From assembly GCF_024198235.1 (NCBI RefSeq), contig NZ_JAKCFB010000016.1:142415-206414 (forward strand): DNA of 64,000 nucleotides, read 5' to 3'. The position numbers and the translations under genes are program-made. Below the pieces are notes generated by a model that saw only the letters and a list, made by a program, of their open reading frames with translations, was not told where the DNA came from and searched no databases. This document shows positions 46,948 through 56,790 of the stretch, one piece after another. Positions within the stretch are counted from its first letter, which is position 1; the number at the start of each line of letters is the position of its first letter. Source of the stretch: Myxococcus dinghuensis (GTDB lineage: Bacteria > Myxococcota > Myxococcia > Myxococcales > Myxococcaceae).

Positions 46948-48177
46948 TCAATCCCGGTGGAGGCAGCCGTACGGGTCCTGGTCCGGGAGCGACAGCCACA
47001 CGCGCTCGAAGTCCATGACGCCGCTGGCGTAGATGCGTTCGAAGTCCTGGTAGGTCGTCTGGAAGCGCGGGTCCGTAAGCGCCATGCGGGCCATGACCGG
47101 CAGCGCGTCACGCCCGGCAGCGCGCGCGGAGAAGCGGAACAGGGCCCAGCGCACGCAGACGTCCTGCTCCGGTCCGAAGGCGCGCTCGAATGTCTCCAGG
47201 ACCCTCCGGGGGTCCTCGGAGAGCGCCAGGTTGTGCGCCGCCGCCCCCCGCCCATCCGGGCTGCCCTCCGTCGTGAGCACCTGGGCGTAGCGCCCCACCG
47301 CGCGCGCATCCAGCACGGGCGCGGTCTCCATGGGCGTCGACAGCGCCATGTAGCGCACGTGCTCGTCCAGCGACTCCTGGCCAATCGTCAGCAGCCCGTC
47401 CAGGTACGGCGCCGCGTCCGCCGCGCGCGCATGGTCGTTGCGCATCACCCGCGCGAGGGTCCGCGCCGCGGCCCACCCCGCCTCGCCGGAGGCCGGGTCC
47501 TTCGCGAAGTCCGTCAGCCGGGTGAGCGTCTCGGCGGAGAGTCGCCGCTGCGTATCCAGCGCCGACAACACCCCGGCGCGTCGCTCCGGCTCCAGCGCCG
47601 TGTCCAGGCCCAGGTCCAGGATGCCCCTCGCGACCTCCGGCCGGTGCACCGCCTCCGAGTCCTTCAAGGCCATGGCGAAGACCTTGAACTCCTTGGGCCC
47701 CGCCTCCTTCGTCCACGAGAGCACCTCGAGGGCCCTCCCCGCGTCGCCGCCGATGAGCTCGGTGAGCCGCTCCTTCAGGTACATGCGGACGAGCGGATCC
47801 CTCGACGCGAGCAGCGGCGCGGCCCACTCCCGGAACGTGTCGACGCGCACGCCCTCGTCGAAGCGCGCCAGGTCGCTCCAGCACGTGGTGGGGTCGTAGC
47901 GAGGCGCGGCGGCCAGCGCGTCTCCCGACTCCGCGGAGACCTCCTGCCCCGCGCCATGCCGCGCCGCCTCGCGCTCCGTCGACGCCTCCTGCTCCGGGCG
48001 AGGAGCCCCCACCACCGGAGCCTCCTCCTCCCTGGCGGCGGGCCAGAGCCCCCACGCCACTCCCAGGAGGAGCAACCCGCCCACGGCGCCCAGGCGCCAT
48101 CGCCAGGCCTTCGTCGGTGCGGGCGGAGAGGTCGTGTCGCCGGGAGTGGAGGGGCGCGGAGGGGGGACTCGTGGCAT
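46948..48177 (-). CDS. Membrane-anchored helical-repeat protein
   Basis: A 409-residue protein: Pro-rich cytoplasmic tail, one transmembrane helix (about 27-47, LGAVGGLLLLGVAWGLW), acidic linker, then a long alpha-helical repeat domain of HEAT/armadillo type (RDPLVRMYLKERLTELIGG, EPERRAGVLSALDTQRR, EAGWAAARTLARVM). It would face the periplasm. It is first in an operon with a second HEAT protein and the M23-like peptidase. I start it at ATG 48177 rather than 48243; the 66 extra bases are AT-rich and contain an inverted repeat, like a promoter. Confidence 0.75.
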   Translation of the reverse strand: MPRVPPPRPSTPGDTTSPPAPTKAWRWRLGAVGGLLLLGVAWGLWPAAREEEAPVVGAPRPEQEASTEREAARHGAGQEVSAESGDALAAAPRYDPTTCWSDLARFDEGVRVDTFREWAAPLLASRDPLVRMYLKERLTELIGGDAGRALEVLSWTKEAGPKEFKVFAMALKDSEAVHRPEVARGILDLGLDTALEPERRAGVLSALDTQRRLSAETLTRLTDFAKDPASGEAGWAAARTLARVMRNDHARAADAAPYLDGLLTIGQESLDEHVRYMALSTPMETAPVLDARAVGRYAQVLTTEGSPDGRGAAAHNLALSEDPRRVLETFERAFGPEQDVCVRWALFRFSARAAGRDALPVMARMALTDPRFQTTYQDFERIYASGVMDFERVWLSLPDQDPYGCLHRD

Positions 48178-48206
48178 TCGCGCCGACCTATAGACGCGGA
48201 TGACGC

Positions 48207-48225
48207 GAGAAACACTCAATTTCTC
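48207..48225. promoter_or_regulatory. Inverted repeat in the HEAT/M23 operon promoter
   Basis: GAGAAA-N7-TTTCTC within an AT-rich stretch, 30 bp upstream of the membrane HEAT gene start. An operator or activator site for the operon is the likely meaning; the bound protein is unknown. Confidence 0.4.
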
Positions 48226-48277
48226 AATAAATGAAAAATCCATCCCTTCCTGACGAACCAGCCCCGCCGCCCCCGGC

Positions 48278-49609
48278 TCAGCGGCCGGCGGGCGCGGCGA
48301 CGGAGTTGGTGGCCATCACCAGGGTGCCGGAGGCGTCCTTGGCGAAGGCGTAGAGCTTGATGGGCCCCTTCACGGTGGAGGGCACGCGCACCCGCCACGA
48401 GTCGGGCGTGGGGCCGGGGCTGGACTTCAAGCGGATGACCTCGCCGCGCTCGAAGCGCGTGGCGGCGCCGCGGAAGTTGTAGGCGAACGAGACATCCAGG
48501 GGGCGGCCCAACGCGTCCCTCGCCTCGAAGTGGACGTCCGCCCAGGCTCCGCCGGGCTCACGGCTCACGCCTCGCACGGTGAAGGCCTTCACCTCGGGCA
48601 GTGGCGTGACGGGCGCATGGCCGGAGTAGGCCTCGCGCACCGCGTGATACGCGGGCCGCAGGAGCTTGCCCGACAACATGCCCAGCCACAGGCTCGTGTG
48701 GTCGAACGTCGCGCTGTAGTTGAAGACGAACAAGCCCAGACACCGCCCGTCCGCGACGTGGGGCGCGAGGCTGCGCGTCCAGGTGTCGACGATGATGGCG
48801 TACTTCTCACGGTCGTCCGGCTCGCGGGGGATGCCGTTCGCGTCCTTGGGGGCCTCCCACTCGCCCTGCGCGCCGAACTCGGTGATGAGCCAGGGCTTGG
48901 TGACGCCCAGCTTCTTCAGCTCCCCGGGCAGCACGTCCACGCCCCGGCCGTAGACGTTGAGGCCATACGCATCCAACGACGGCACGAACTTCTCCCACCA
49001 GGGCACGGCGAGCACCCACGCGTCCACGGAGACCACCGGGTGGTCCCCGTCCGCCTTCTTGATGTCCTGGACGACCTTCTCCAGGAAGCGGGCGTAGGCC
49101 TCCTTCGCCGCGTCGTTGGGGCTGTTGAGGATGACCTCGTTGCCCAACCCCCAGGCGAGCACCGCGGGGTGGTCCTTGTAGCGGCGCACGCTCTCCAGCG
49201 TGTCGGCGTGTTGCTTCTTCATGCCCGCGGTGTCGGTGAGGTAGTCGAAGGAGTCGTCGTCCTCCGCGCCGGGTTGGCCATGGCGCATCCACAGCCCCAC
49301 GAGCACCTTCAAGCCGTGCTTGTGCGCCGCGTCGAGGAGCGCGCGGGTCTCCGCCCCCACGCCCCACGTCCGCAGCGTGTTGACGCCCAGCGACGCCAGC
49401 CGCGCGCAGTCCGCGTCATATGCCGCCGACGAGCTGGAACCGCTGAAGGTCACCCCCTTGGCGACATACGGTTTGCCGTCCACTTCCAGGCGCCAGTGGC
49501 CGTCCGCCTGGAGCAAGGCCGTCCGGGCCTCGGCGGTGCCGGGCGGGAGCAGCAGGAGGTTCAACAGGAACACCAGGACGCTACCAGCGGAGAGACGGGA
49601 GCGGGACAT
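48278..49609 (-). CDS. Secreted clan GH-A glycoside hydrolase (GH2/GH5-like barrel)
   Basis: A 443-residue exported TIM-barrel glycosidase. Signal peptide to about residue 27 (VLVFLLNLLLLPPGTAEA). The retaining catalytic pair is visible: acid/base E158 in LAWGLGNEVI and nucleophile E244 in LITEFGAQGE. The barrel starts with the KGVTFSGSSSS and LGVNTLRTWG strands and ends near 330. A beta-sandwich domain fills about 345-443. It acts on beta-linked sugars such as glucans or mannans. ATG 49609 fits the signal peptide; codons further upstream oppose the divergent lipoprotein gene. It stands alone. Confidence 0.87.
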   Translation of the reverse strand: MSRSRLSAGSVLVFLLNLLLLPPGTAEARTALLQADGHWRLEVDGKPYVAKGVTFSGSSSSAAYDADCARLASLGVNTLRTWGVGAETRALLDAAHKHGLKVLVGLWMRHGQPGAEDDDSFDYLTDTAGMKKQHADTLESVRRYKDHPAVLAWGLGNEVILNSPNDAAKEAYARFLEKVVQDIKKADGDHPVVSVDAWVLAVPWWEKFVPSLDAYGLNVYGRGVDVLPGELKKLGVTKPWLITEFGAQGEWEAPKDANGIPREPDDREKYAIIVDTWTRSLAPHVADGRCLGLFVFNYSATFDHTSLWLGMLSGKLLRPAYHAVREAYSGHAPVTPLPEVKAFTVRGVSREPGGAWADVHFEARDALGRPLDVSFAYNFRGAATRFERGEVIRLKSSPGPTPDSWRVRVPSTVKGPIKLYAFAKDASGTLVMATNSVAAPAGR

Positions 49610-49692
49610 GGTGCGCGGGATGGTAGTCCACGCGAATCTGGAGAAGGAAATCCGCGGTCCCCGTTCAGCTCGCCAGCAAAGGAGCAACCGCG

Positions 49693-52600
49693 ATGGATTT
49701 TCAACGAAGCCCCCGCCACCTCTGGCGGGGCGCCTGGGGAGTGGTCTGCGCGCTGGCGCTGGGTGCATGTGATGGAACGGGCGGATGGGACGAAGGCACA
49801 CAGCCCGATGCGTCAATGACTGGCACGTCGGCGCAGGCCCTGGCGTTCTCGTCGCCCATGGAGTTCTCGGAGCTGCGGGGCCTGCCCCCCGCGCCGGCCA
49901 CGCTCGACGCCACCGTGGGAGAGCTGCTGGCGATGCTGCCCAGCCCCCGCTTCGATGACCTCCGCGCGGTGCTCACCCAGCGGCACGTCGCCACCGACAA
50001 GGTCCGCGTGCTCACCGCGTATGCCCGCGACTACCCGGTGTTCCTGCGCGGCAACCAGGCGCTGCTGCCCCAGGCGGATGGCGTGCTCGCCACGCAGTCC
50101 CCCGTCATCACCTGGAACACGCTCTCCGCCAACGCCTGCTTCACCACGCACGCCTGCGCCAGCCTCTACGAACCGACGGAGGGCGACCCGACCCAGCGCA
50201 AGTACGCCGCCATCGTCGTCATCGCGCCGCGCGTGGAGCTGGCCGGCCCGGTGACGACGGGCGGGGTGTCGCTGCTGGTCGCCTCGGGTGAGTTCGTCTC
50301 GAACGACCTCCCCATCCGCACCACGCCCGACCCGCGCGCCCCCCAGCATGACTCGGACCCGAACGACGCCATCCTCCCCCACGGGCGCGACGGTCAGGCG
50401 GGCGGGAGCTTCGTGCTCTACACCAACGTCCTCAACGGCGTGCGCGTCAACACCGTCGCGGAGCGCGGCGAGGACGGCTGGAACGGCGCGGCGGGCACGG
50501 CCACGAACATCACCGCCACCATCACCGGCAACAACGGCCCCGACCCGAAGGTGACCTGCACGGGCACCTCCACCCGCGCGCCGCAGAACGGCAGCAACGG
50601 CGGCAAGGGCGGTCGCTCGGGCGACGTCGTCATCCGCTACACCTCGCTCATCGGCCCGGGCGTTCCCAACGAGCCGTCCAAGTCGAAGCGGGTGACGCCG
50701 GAGCAGTGCTACATGGACGAGGACCTGCACTGCCAGAGCCTCGCCTGTCGGTGGAACCCCGCCATCGCCCTGTGCGACCTGCTCACGGAGGCGGACAACG
50801 CGCAGTGCTCCGACGGCATCGACAACGACCACAACGGCTACAAGGACTGCGCGGACTACGCGTGCTCGAAGAACCCGCACGTCACGGTGTGCGGGAACGC
50901 CAGCTTCACGCCGCTCCAGCTGGAGTCCTCCGCGGAGGCGTGCAGCGACGGCAAGGACAACGACAACGACGGCAAGGTCGACTGTCTGGATCCCCAGTGC
51001 GCCGCGCGCGGCTTCTGTCAGCAGGGCCGCACGTCCGACAGCGAGTACTCGGAGACGGACTGCGCGGACGGGAAGGACAACGACGGCGACGGCTACGTCG
51101 ACTGCGGTGACTTCGGCTGTCAGCGCTACTCCACCGTCTGCGGCGGCCAGGGCGAGGGAGGCCAGGAGCAGTGCTTCGACCTCGTCGACAACGACGGGGA
51201 CGGCCTCACCGACTGCCAGGACCCGGGTTGCTACGAGGCCGGGCTGTGCGGCCTGGGCGCTCCGCTCGCGATGACCAGCGGACTGGAGGAGGCCAGCGAC
51301 ACCGCCTGCGCGGATGGGCTCGACAACGACCTCGACGGAGACATCGACTGCGCCGACGACGAGTGCCGCTACAACCCCCGCGTCCTCACCGCCTGCGGCT
51401 CCGAGCGCACGCCGGAGACGTGCTCGGACGGCATCGACAACGACGGGGACGGGAAGACGGATTGCGAGGACAGCGGCTGCAAGAACAACCCCTACGTGAA
51501 GCTGTGCGAGCCGGAGACCTATCCCTTCCTCCAGGAGGCCACCTTCGCCACATGCACGGACGGCCTCGACAACGACGGGGACGGCTTCGCTGACTGTTAC
51601 GACTACCAGTGCGCCAACAGCCCGCTCGCGGGCGCGGCGTGTGGCGTCCAGGAGAACACCTTCGCGCAGTGCACGGACGGCATCGACAACAACTCGAACG
51701 GCTACAAGGACTGCGCGGACTCCACCTGCCTCTACAACCCGTTCTTCGGCGACCTGGCCTGCCGGAACAAGGTGCAGACCTTCCACGACGTGGACCTGGA
51801 GGCGCCCTTCAACGGCCGGTTCCGGGACACGCGGGCGGAGCTGGTCACCCTGGCGCCCCAGGGTGGAAAGAAGGGCCTGCGCGGCGGCCGCCCCTACACC
51901 ACGGTGACGGTGACGGTGCGCGAGGCCCCCCCGGGCTCCTGCGAGCACTACGACGACTACCTCTGCGTCCCGCGTGACGAGCAGCGCACCTGCGCCGTGG
52001 GCCCCTTCGCCACGGACGGGACCGCGGGCACGCTGGGCACCGTCGGCACCCAGCGCATCCTCCGCGCCGCGCGGCGGGACGTGGACATGCTGCGCGCCCT
52101 GCTGGCGCCGCAGTCGTGGCGCATCACCCAGGCCCAGGGCAATGCCCTGTTCAAGCGCGGCGAGCTCCAGCGGGCCGCGTTCCACTACACCCAGAACCTC
52201 ATGGAGATGGGCGGCATCCTCGCGCAGGCGGGCATGAGCTGCGACGAGGCGCTCGCGGCCAACCGCCCGTTCACCGACCGCTACCTCTACGGCGCGCTGT
52301 GCCCGCTGATGGCCCACGACATCAACCGGCTCAGCTACATCCAGAACCAGCGCAACTTCTACGGCCTGGCCAAGGACACGCCGCACAACCCGCGCCCGCG
52401 CTACGAGCAGCTCCGCGCCGAGTTCGACACGCTCTACGGCGTGCTGGACAGCTCGGTGACGCAGTGGCTGACGCTCTCCAACGGCCTGCAACTGTCGGCC
52501 TGGATGACGCAGCACCAGACGATGATGAACACGGAGGTCACCACGCTCGACGCGGAGAAGACCGCGGCCGAGCAGCGCATCACCGTGGCCCAGGCGAACC

Positions 52601-54132
52601 TCGCCGCCCTCCAGACGTCCATGGACAACCGCAAGGGCGCGCTGACGCTGCTCACGGAGAGCATCCAGGCGACGGACACACGCATCAACAACGCCTACAA
52701 CGGCGGCATCAAGAACTTCGGCGACTTCGTGGTGGAGCTGCTGGGCAAGGTGGCCTCCGCGTATGGCGGCCAGTTCGCCTCCGACCTGGCCAGCAAGGCG
52801 GGCGAGTCCTTGTGGGACGAGTTCAAGAAGACCCTCAAGTCGGAGACGAGCGCCACGGCGGTGTCGGGCGCCGGCCCCGCCAGCCACGAACCCGCCGCGC
52901 TGCACACGAAGGTGTGGGAGGCCCTCAAGAACAGCGCCGAGGCCGCGGCCAAGAGCAAGCCCTTCAAGGACAGCCTGAAGTCGGGCAGCTCGACGCTGTG
53001 GGACATCATCTCCGACAACCAGAAGAAGCCCGCGCGCAGCGTCATCGCGGACGAGGTGAAGAAGGAGATCCTCAGCCAGTCCCAGGTGGAGATCACCCTG
53101 GACCTGCTCGACCTCCAGGCCCAGCTCAGCAAGGCGCAGGCCGAGTACCGGCTGGCGCTCATGGAGCGGGACCTGGTGATGATGCGCCAGCGCAACGCGG
53201 TCGCCGCGCGGGACGCGCTCAACGACATCCTCAACTTCAGCTCGGGGACGGAGCTGCGCAAGTACGACCAGCTCCTCATCGGGCAGCAGGTGTACACCAC
53301 TGCGCTGCGCACACTGGACCAGCTCATCATCCGCTACTGGGAGCTCGTCCGCGTGGCGGAGTACCAGTTCCTGCCCTTCAACCCCGCCACGGGCGAGAGC
53401 GCCATCCCGGCCGCGTTCCAGTCGCAGATCGACTTCAACCTGCTCACCTACCCGCAGATGAAGACCCAGTTGGTGGAGCACCTGGACAGCCTGGCCGCCC
53501 ACACCGGCCAGAGCCAGACGCGCTACTACCGGCGCCTGCCCGGGAGCACCTTCCATCCGATGACGGCCCCGGAGCTGGCCCGGATGAAGGAGCTGGGCAA
53601 CCTGGTCAACGGCGCGACGACGTACCGGGCCGCGCGCTTCCAGGTCACCGCGAGCGACGTGGCCGCGTCCCTGGAGCTGTCGCAGCGCAACGGCCACCGC
53701 GTGCTCAACGCGCGCGTCAACGTGGTGACGGCCAGCGGCTCGACGAGCACGGTGCCGGCGGTGCTGGTGCGTGACACGCTGGATGCCTTCAAGCTGGGCG
53801 CGTACGTCGGCGAGTTCGAGCTGGTGGACATGGACCGCGACGGCCCCGGAGGCATCGAGCGCGTCCTGCACTACGTGCCGTTCGACGCCTGCCGCTCCGG
53901 GCCCCCCGCGTGCGACCTGGCGACGGCGGGCTGCACCACGCCCTTCCAGAACGCCGCGTTCTCGGACGCGTGCAGCCTGGCGCCCGGGGGCTCGACGCCC
54001 GCCTCGAACATGTTCTACGAGCGCAGCCTGCTGGGTGAATGGCTGCTGCTCGTCGACACGGCGACGTTCACCGGCCTGGGGGACGTGCGCGCGGCGGAGG
54101 TCGTCTTCCTGACCGCGGGCACCGTCATCTGA
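49693..54132 (+). CDS. Giant lipoprotein with eight Cys/Asp (DNDxDGxxDC) repeats and coiled coils
   Basis: A 1479-residue surface lipoprotein, lipobox LALGAC26, RBS AAAGGAG, ATG 49693. Residues 30-360: beta-rich domain with Gly-rich turns ([16 protein letters not shown]). Residues 372-690: eight copies of C-(S/A/T)-DG-x-DND-x-DG-xx-DC-x-D-xx-C, which look like calcium-binding loops locked by disulfides, related in style to MopE and thrombospondin type 3 motifs. Residues about 930-1190: helical part with coiled coils ([40 protein letters not shown]). A C-terminal beta-rich domain ends the protein. Function unknown; an adhesin or structural fibre on the cell surface is a reasonable guess. Confidence 0.85.
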   Translation: MDFQRSPRHLWRGAWGVVCALALGACDGTGGWDEGTQPDASMTGTSAQALAFSSPMEFSELRGLPPAPATLDATVGELLAMLPSPRFDDLRAVLTQRHVATDKVRVLTAYARDYPVFLRGNQALLPQADGVLATQSPVITWNTLSANACFTTHACASLYEPTEGDPTQRKYAAIVVIAPRVELAGPVTTGGVSLLVASGEFVSNDLPIRTTPDPRAPQHDSDPNDAILPHGRDGQAGGSFVLYTNVLNGVRVNTVAERGEDGWNGAAGTATNITATITGNNGPDPKVTCTGTSTRAPQNGSNGGKGGRSGDVVIRYTSLIGPGVPNEPSKSKRVTPEQCYMDEDLHCQSLACRWNPAIALCDLLTEADNAQCSDGIDNDHNGYKDCADYACSKNPHVTVCGNASFTPLQLESSAEACSDGKDNDNDGKVDCLDPQCAARGFCQQGRTSDSEYSETDCADGKDNDGDGYVDCGDFGCQRYSTVCGGQGEGGQEQCFDLVDNDGDGLTDCQDPGCYEAGLCGLGAPLAMTSGLEEASDTACADGLDNDLDGDIDCADDECRYNPRVLTACGSERTPETCSDGIDNDGDGKTDCEDSGCKNNPYVKLCEPETYPFLQEATFATCTDGLDNDGDGFADCYDYQCANSPLAGAACGVQENTFAQCTDGIDNNSNGYKDCADSTCLYNPFFGDLACRNKVQTFHDVDLEAPFNGRFRDTRAELVTLAPQGGKKGLRGGRPYTTVTVTVREAPPGSCEHYDDYLCVPRDEQRTCAVGPFATDGTAGTLGTVGTQRILRAARRDVDMLRALLAPQSWRITQAQGNALFKRGELQRAAFHYTQNLMEMGGILAQAGMSCDEALAANRPFTDRYLYGALCPLMAHDINRLSYIQNQRNFYGLAKDTPHNPRPRYEQLRAEFDTLYGVLDSSVTQWLTLSNGLQLSAWMTQHQTMMNTEVTTLDAEKTAAEQRITVAQANLAALQTSMDNRKGALTLLTESIQATDTRINNAYNGGIKNFGDFVVELLGKVASAYGGQFASDLASKAGESLWDEFKKTLKSETSATAVSGAGPASHEPAALHTKVWEALKNSAEAAAKSKPFKDSLKSGSSTLWDIISDNQKKPARSVIADEVKKEILSQSQVEITLDLLDLQAQLSKAQAEYRLALMERDLVMMRQRNAVAARDALNDILNFSSGTELRKYDQLLIGQQVYTTALRTLDQLIIRYWELVRVAEYQFLPFNPATGESAIPAAFQSQIDFNLLTYPQMKTQLVEHLDSLAAHTGQSQTRYYRRLPGSTFHPMTAPELARMKELGNLVNGATTYRAARFQVTASDVAASLELSQRNGHRVLNARVNVVTASGSTSTVPAVLVRDTLDAFKLGAYVGEFELVDMDRDGPGGIERVLHYVPFDACRSGPPACDLATAGCTTPFQNAAFSDACSLAPGGSTPASNMFYERSLLGEWLLLVDTATFTGLGDVRAAEVVFLTAGTVI
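50806..51729 (+). repeat. Eight Cys/Asp calcium-loop-like repeats within the lipoprotein
   Basis: Copies begin [105 protein letters not shown] and [15 protein letters not shown]. Spacing between copies varies by about 33-48 codons. The first and last copies have Asn in place of Asp in the loop, so they may bind metal less well. Confidence 0.9.
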
Positions 54133-54153
54133 CCGGCGCTTGACTCACCGTGA

Positions 54154-54184
54154 GCCCCGGGCCCGCATGCGGCGGGTCCGGGGC
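54154..54184 (+). terminator. Strong hairpin after the giant lipoprotein gene
   Basis: A 13-bp stem (GCCCCGG, a G-T pair, CCCGC with its complement) and a 5-nt loop ATGCG, 22 nt past the lipoprotein stop and before thiD. There is no T-run, but the stability suggests transcription stops or pauses here, separating the two genes. Confidence 0.55.
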
Positions 54185-54225
54185 CATGCATTTGGAGTGG
54201 CACCCACCACGTGGGGTGCTCCAGC

Positions 54226-55050
54226 ATGCGGCGCATGCAGACCTCCAAGCCCGTCCCGACCGCCCTCACCATCGCCGGCTCCGACAGCGGCGGGGGCGCG
54301 GGCATCCAGGCGGACCTCCACACCTTCTCGTTCCACCGCGTGCACGGCACCAGCGCCCTGACCGCCATCACCGCCCAGAACACCCGGGGCGTCACGCGCG
54401 TGGACGTGCTCCCCGCCGCCGCGGTGGCCGCGCAGATCGACGCCGTCGCGGACGACTTCCAGGTCGGCGCCGTCAAGGCCGGCATGCTCGTCAACGCGGA
54501 GATCATCTCCGTGGTGGCGTGGCGCCTGAAGTCCCTCGCCCAGGCCCCGTTGGTGGTGGACCCCGTCATGGTGTCCCGCGCCGGGGCGCGGCTCATCGAC
54601 GACTCGGCCGTCGGCGCGTTGAAGGAGCACCTGCTCCCGCTCGCCGCCGTCGTCACCCCCAACCGCCACGAGGCCGAGCTGCTCGCGGGCATGGAGCTGC
54701 GGACCCTGGAGGACATGCGGGAGGCCGCCCGCCGCATCCACCGGCTCGGCCCCCGGACCGTGCTCGTCAAGGGCGGCGGCATGCCCGGCGACCTGCGGGG
54801 CGTGGACGTGTGGTTCGACGGCGAGCGGATGGAGACGCTCTATCTGCGCGAGGTGAAGACCCACAACACCCATGGCACGGGGTGCACCCTGTCCGCCTCC
54901 ATCGCCGCGTGGCTCGCGCTGGGGCAGGACGTGCTGGAGGCCACCCGACGCGCGAAGGCCCACGTCACCGCCTCGCTGGAGCATCCGCTGCCGTTGGGCA
55001 GGGGCCCCGGGCCCTTCAGCCACTTCTCGCCCCTGGGCGAGCCCGGCTGA
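54226..55050 (+). CDS. thiD: Hydroxymethylpyrimidine/phosphomethylpyrimidine kinase
   Basis: Phosphorylates 4-amino-5-hydroxymethyl-2-methylpyrimidine and its monophosphate in thiamine synthesis or salvage. The 274-residue protein has the family signature [15 protein letters not shown] near the start, [24 protein letters not shown], and the catalytic [13 protein letters not shown] with its conserved Cys and nearby base. ATG 54226 is chosen; ATG 54235 and GTG 54211 are alternatives. No other thiamine gene adjoins it and I see no TPP riboswitch upstream, so it is a stand-alone, probably housekeeping or salvage gene. Confidence 0.93.
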   Translation: MRRMQTSKPVPTALTIAGSDSGGGAGIQADLHTFSFHRVHGTSALTAITAQNTRGVTRVDVLPAAAVAAQIDAVADDFQVGAVKAGMLVNAEIISVVAWRLKSLAQAPLVVDPVMVSRAGARLIDDSAVGALKEHLLPLAAVVTPNRHEAELLAGMELRTLEDMREAARRIHRLGPRTVLVKGGGMPGDLRGVDVWFDGERMETLYLREVKTHNTHGTGCTLSASIAAWLALGQDVLEATRRAKAHVTASLEHPLPLGRGPGPFSHFSPLGEPG

Positions 55051-55078
55051 GCCCCGCCGGAAAATCCCCGCGAAAATC

Positions 55079-55110
55079 CCGGTCGAATTCCCCCGTGGCC
55101 ATTCGACCGG
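55079..55110 (+). promoter_or_regulatory. Perfect inverted repeat, candidate ECF42 promoter
   Basis: Arms CCGGTCGAAT (55079-55088) and ATTCGACCGG (55101-55110) with a 12-bp spacer, ending 45 bp upstream of the DGPF gene. It can be read as a -35 element GGTCGA (55081-55086), 17-bp spacer, and -10 element CGAC (55104-55107), close to the TGTCGA/CGNC promoters reported for ECF42 sigma factors. It could instead be a dimer operator. A direct repeat GAAAATCCC lies just upstream (55060-55080). Confidence 0.55.
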
Positions 55111-55155
55111 AAGGGGGAGCACGAGCTCCCCTTCAACCCCCGTGAGGACCTTCCC

Positions 55156-55518
55156 ATGAAGTATCTGCTGGCCATCTACGAGAACGAGAAGAACTGGGAG
55201 TCGCTGTCCGAGGCCGAGTCGAAGCAGGCCCTGGACGAGTACTTCGCCTTCACCGACGCCATCCAGAAGAGCGGCAACTTCATCGCGGGCGAGGCGCTCC
55301 AGCCCACGACGACGGCCACCTCGGTGCGCATCCGCGACGGCAAGCGGCTGACGACGGACGGCCCCTTCGCGGAGACGCGGGAGCAGCTCGGGGGCTTCTA
55401 CCTGGTGGAGGCGAAGGACCTCGACGAGGCCATCGCCATCGCCGCGCGCCTGCCCAGCGCGAAGTGGGGCACCATCGAGGTGCGCCCCATCGTGGACTTC
55501 TCCCAGTCCCAGGGCTGA
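55156..55518 (+). CDS. DGPF (YCII-related) protein, ECF42 partner
   Basis: A 120-residue YCII-fold protein with the DGPF motif at 68-71 (TTDGPFAETREQLGGFYLV). Small DGPF proteins are the standard genomic companions of ECF42 sigma factors and are usually targets of their regulation; biochemical roles are not settled. ATG 55156 with GAGG upstream. The sigma factor gene begins 6 nt after its stop, so they are translated from one message started at the inverted-repeat promoter. Confidence 0.92.
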   Translation: MKYLLAIYENEKNWESLSEAESKQALDEYFAFTDAIQKSGNFIAGEALQPTTTATSVRIRDGKRLTTDGPFAETREQLGGFYLVEAKDLDEAIAIAARLPSAKWGTIEVRPIVDFSQSQG

Positions 55519-55524
55519 GGTCTC

Positions 55525-56784
55525 GTGAAGGACGTCCCGTCCATCCTCGCGCGGACCCACCGCGCCGACTACGGCCGCATCGTGGCGCGGGTCATCCGGC
55601 TGATGGGCGGGGACTTCGCCGCCGCGGAGGAGGTCGTTCAAGAGGCCTTCGCGGCGGCGCTCCAGCAATGGCCCCGCGAGGGAATCCCCACGGAGCCCCG
55701 CGCGTGGCTCCTGCGCGCCGCCCACCACAAGGGGGTGGACCGGGTGCGGCGCGACGTCCGGCTCGCCGCCCGCGCGGACACGCTGGAGACCCGCGCGCGC
55801 GTGGCGCAGGACGCCGCCCCCGCCCTGGACGAAGTGGACTGGAGTGACGCGCCCGACGACTCGCTCCGGCTGCTCTTCACCTGCTGTCACCCCGCGCTGG
55901 GGCAGGAGGCCCAGGTCGCGCTCGCGCTGCGCACGCTGTGCGGCCTGACGACGGAGGAGGTGGCCCGCGCCTTCCTGGTCACCGCCCCGACGATGGCGCA
56001 GCGGCTCGTCCGGGCCCAACGGAAGATCCGCGACGCGCGCATCCCCTACGTCGTCCCGGAGGTGGACGCGCTCGGGGAGCGCACGCAGGGGGTGCTCCAC
56101 GCCATCTACCTGCTGTTCTCGGAAGGTTATGCCGCGACGGAGGGCGCGGAGCTGCTCCGCGTGGACCTGTGCGCGGAGGCCCTGCGACTGGGCCGGCTGA
56201 CCCGCGCGCTCCTGCCCCACCAGGCGGAGGTGGCCTCGCTGCTGGCGCTCATGCTGCTGCACCACTCCCGGCGCCGGGCCCGGGTGTCCGCGGACGGAGG
56301 GCTCGTCCTGCTCGACCGGCAGGACCGCTCGCAGTGGGACCCGGAGGAGATGACCGAGGGCCTCGCCCAGCTCGACGCGGCGCTCGCGCTGGGCGCCCGG
56401 GGCGTCTTCACCCACCAGGCCGCCATCGCCGCGCTGCACGCGCGGGCCGCGCGCCCCGAGGACACGGATTGGGAGCAGATCGCCGCGTTGTACGGCCGGC
56501 TCTGCGTGCTCGCGCCCAGCCCCGTGGTGGAGCTCAACCGCGCGGCGGCGGTGGCCATGGCGCGCGGCCCCGAGCACGGGCTCGCGCTGGTGGACGACCT
56601 GGAGGCCTCGGGGAGGCTCACCGAGTACTACCTGCTGCCCGCCGCCCGCGCGGACCTGCTGCGCCGCATGGGCCGCGGAGCGGAGGCCGCGGTGGCCTAT
56701 CGCCGGGCCCTCGCGCTGGTCCGCACCGCGCCGGAGCGACGCTTCCTCGAGGAGCGGCTGCGCGAGGTCCTCGCGGCCACGTAG
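55525..56784 (+). CDS. ECF42-type RNA polymerase sigma factor with long C-terminal extension
   Basis: A 419-residue sigma factor. Region 2 at about 10-75 (VVQEAFAAALQQWPREGIP, WLLRAAHHKGVDRVRRD) and region 4 at about 120-170 (LCGLTTEEVARAFLVTAPTMAQRLVRAQRKIR) are followed by about 240 residues of TPR-like helical extension (GVFTHQAAIAALHARA, YYLLPAARADLLRRMG). That extension is the mark of ECF42 proteins, where it is needed for activity; no anti-sigma gene is present, as expected. GTG 55525. It should drive the DGPF/sigma operon itself. The signal is unknown. Confidence 0.92.
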   Translation: MKDVPSILARTHRADYGRIVARVIRLMGGDFAAAEEVVQEAFAAALQQWPREGIPTEPRAWLLRAAHHKGVDRVRRDVRLAARADTLETRARVAQDAAPALDEVDWSDAPDDSLRLLFTCCHPALGQEAQVALALRTLCGLTTEEVARAFLVTAPTMAQRLVRAQRKIRDARIPYVVPEVDALGERTQGVLHAIYLLFSEGYAATEGAELLRVDLCAEALRLGRLTRALLPHQAEVASLLALMLLHHSRRRARVSADGGLVLLDRQDRSQWDPEEMTEGLAQLDAALALGARGVFTHQAAIAALHARAARPEDTDWEQIAALYGRLCVLAPSPVVELNRAAAVAMARGPEHGLALVDDLEASGRLTEYYLLPAARADLLRRMGRGAEAAVAYRRALALVRTAPERRFLEERLREVLAAT

Positions 56785-56790
56785 GCCCGC

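Noticed and set aside
48178..48243. 22-residue N-terminal extension of the membrane HEAT protein
   Set aside because: The bases are AT-rich and contain an inverted repeat, so a promoter fits better than coding sequence.
50806..51729. Possible classification of the Cys/Asp repeats as true MopE copper-binding units
   Set aside because: The spacing and the DC-x-D-xx-C ending differ from the MopE pattern (CDG-x-DN-x-CDG-xx-DE); only a general resemblance can be claimed.
49813..53871. 1352-codon open frame on the - strand
   Set aside because: Antisense shadow of the giant lipoprotein; Val/Arg/His-rich with no recognisable domain.
54133..54225. TPP riboswitch before thiD
   Set aside because: The short leader lacks the conserved CUGAGA and surrounding stems; only a terminator-like hairpin is there.
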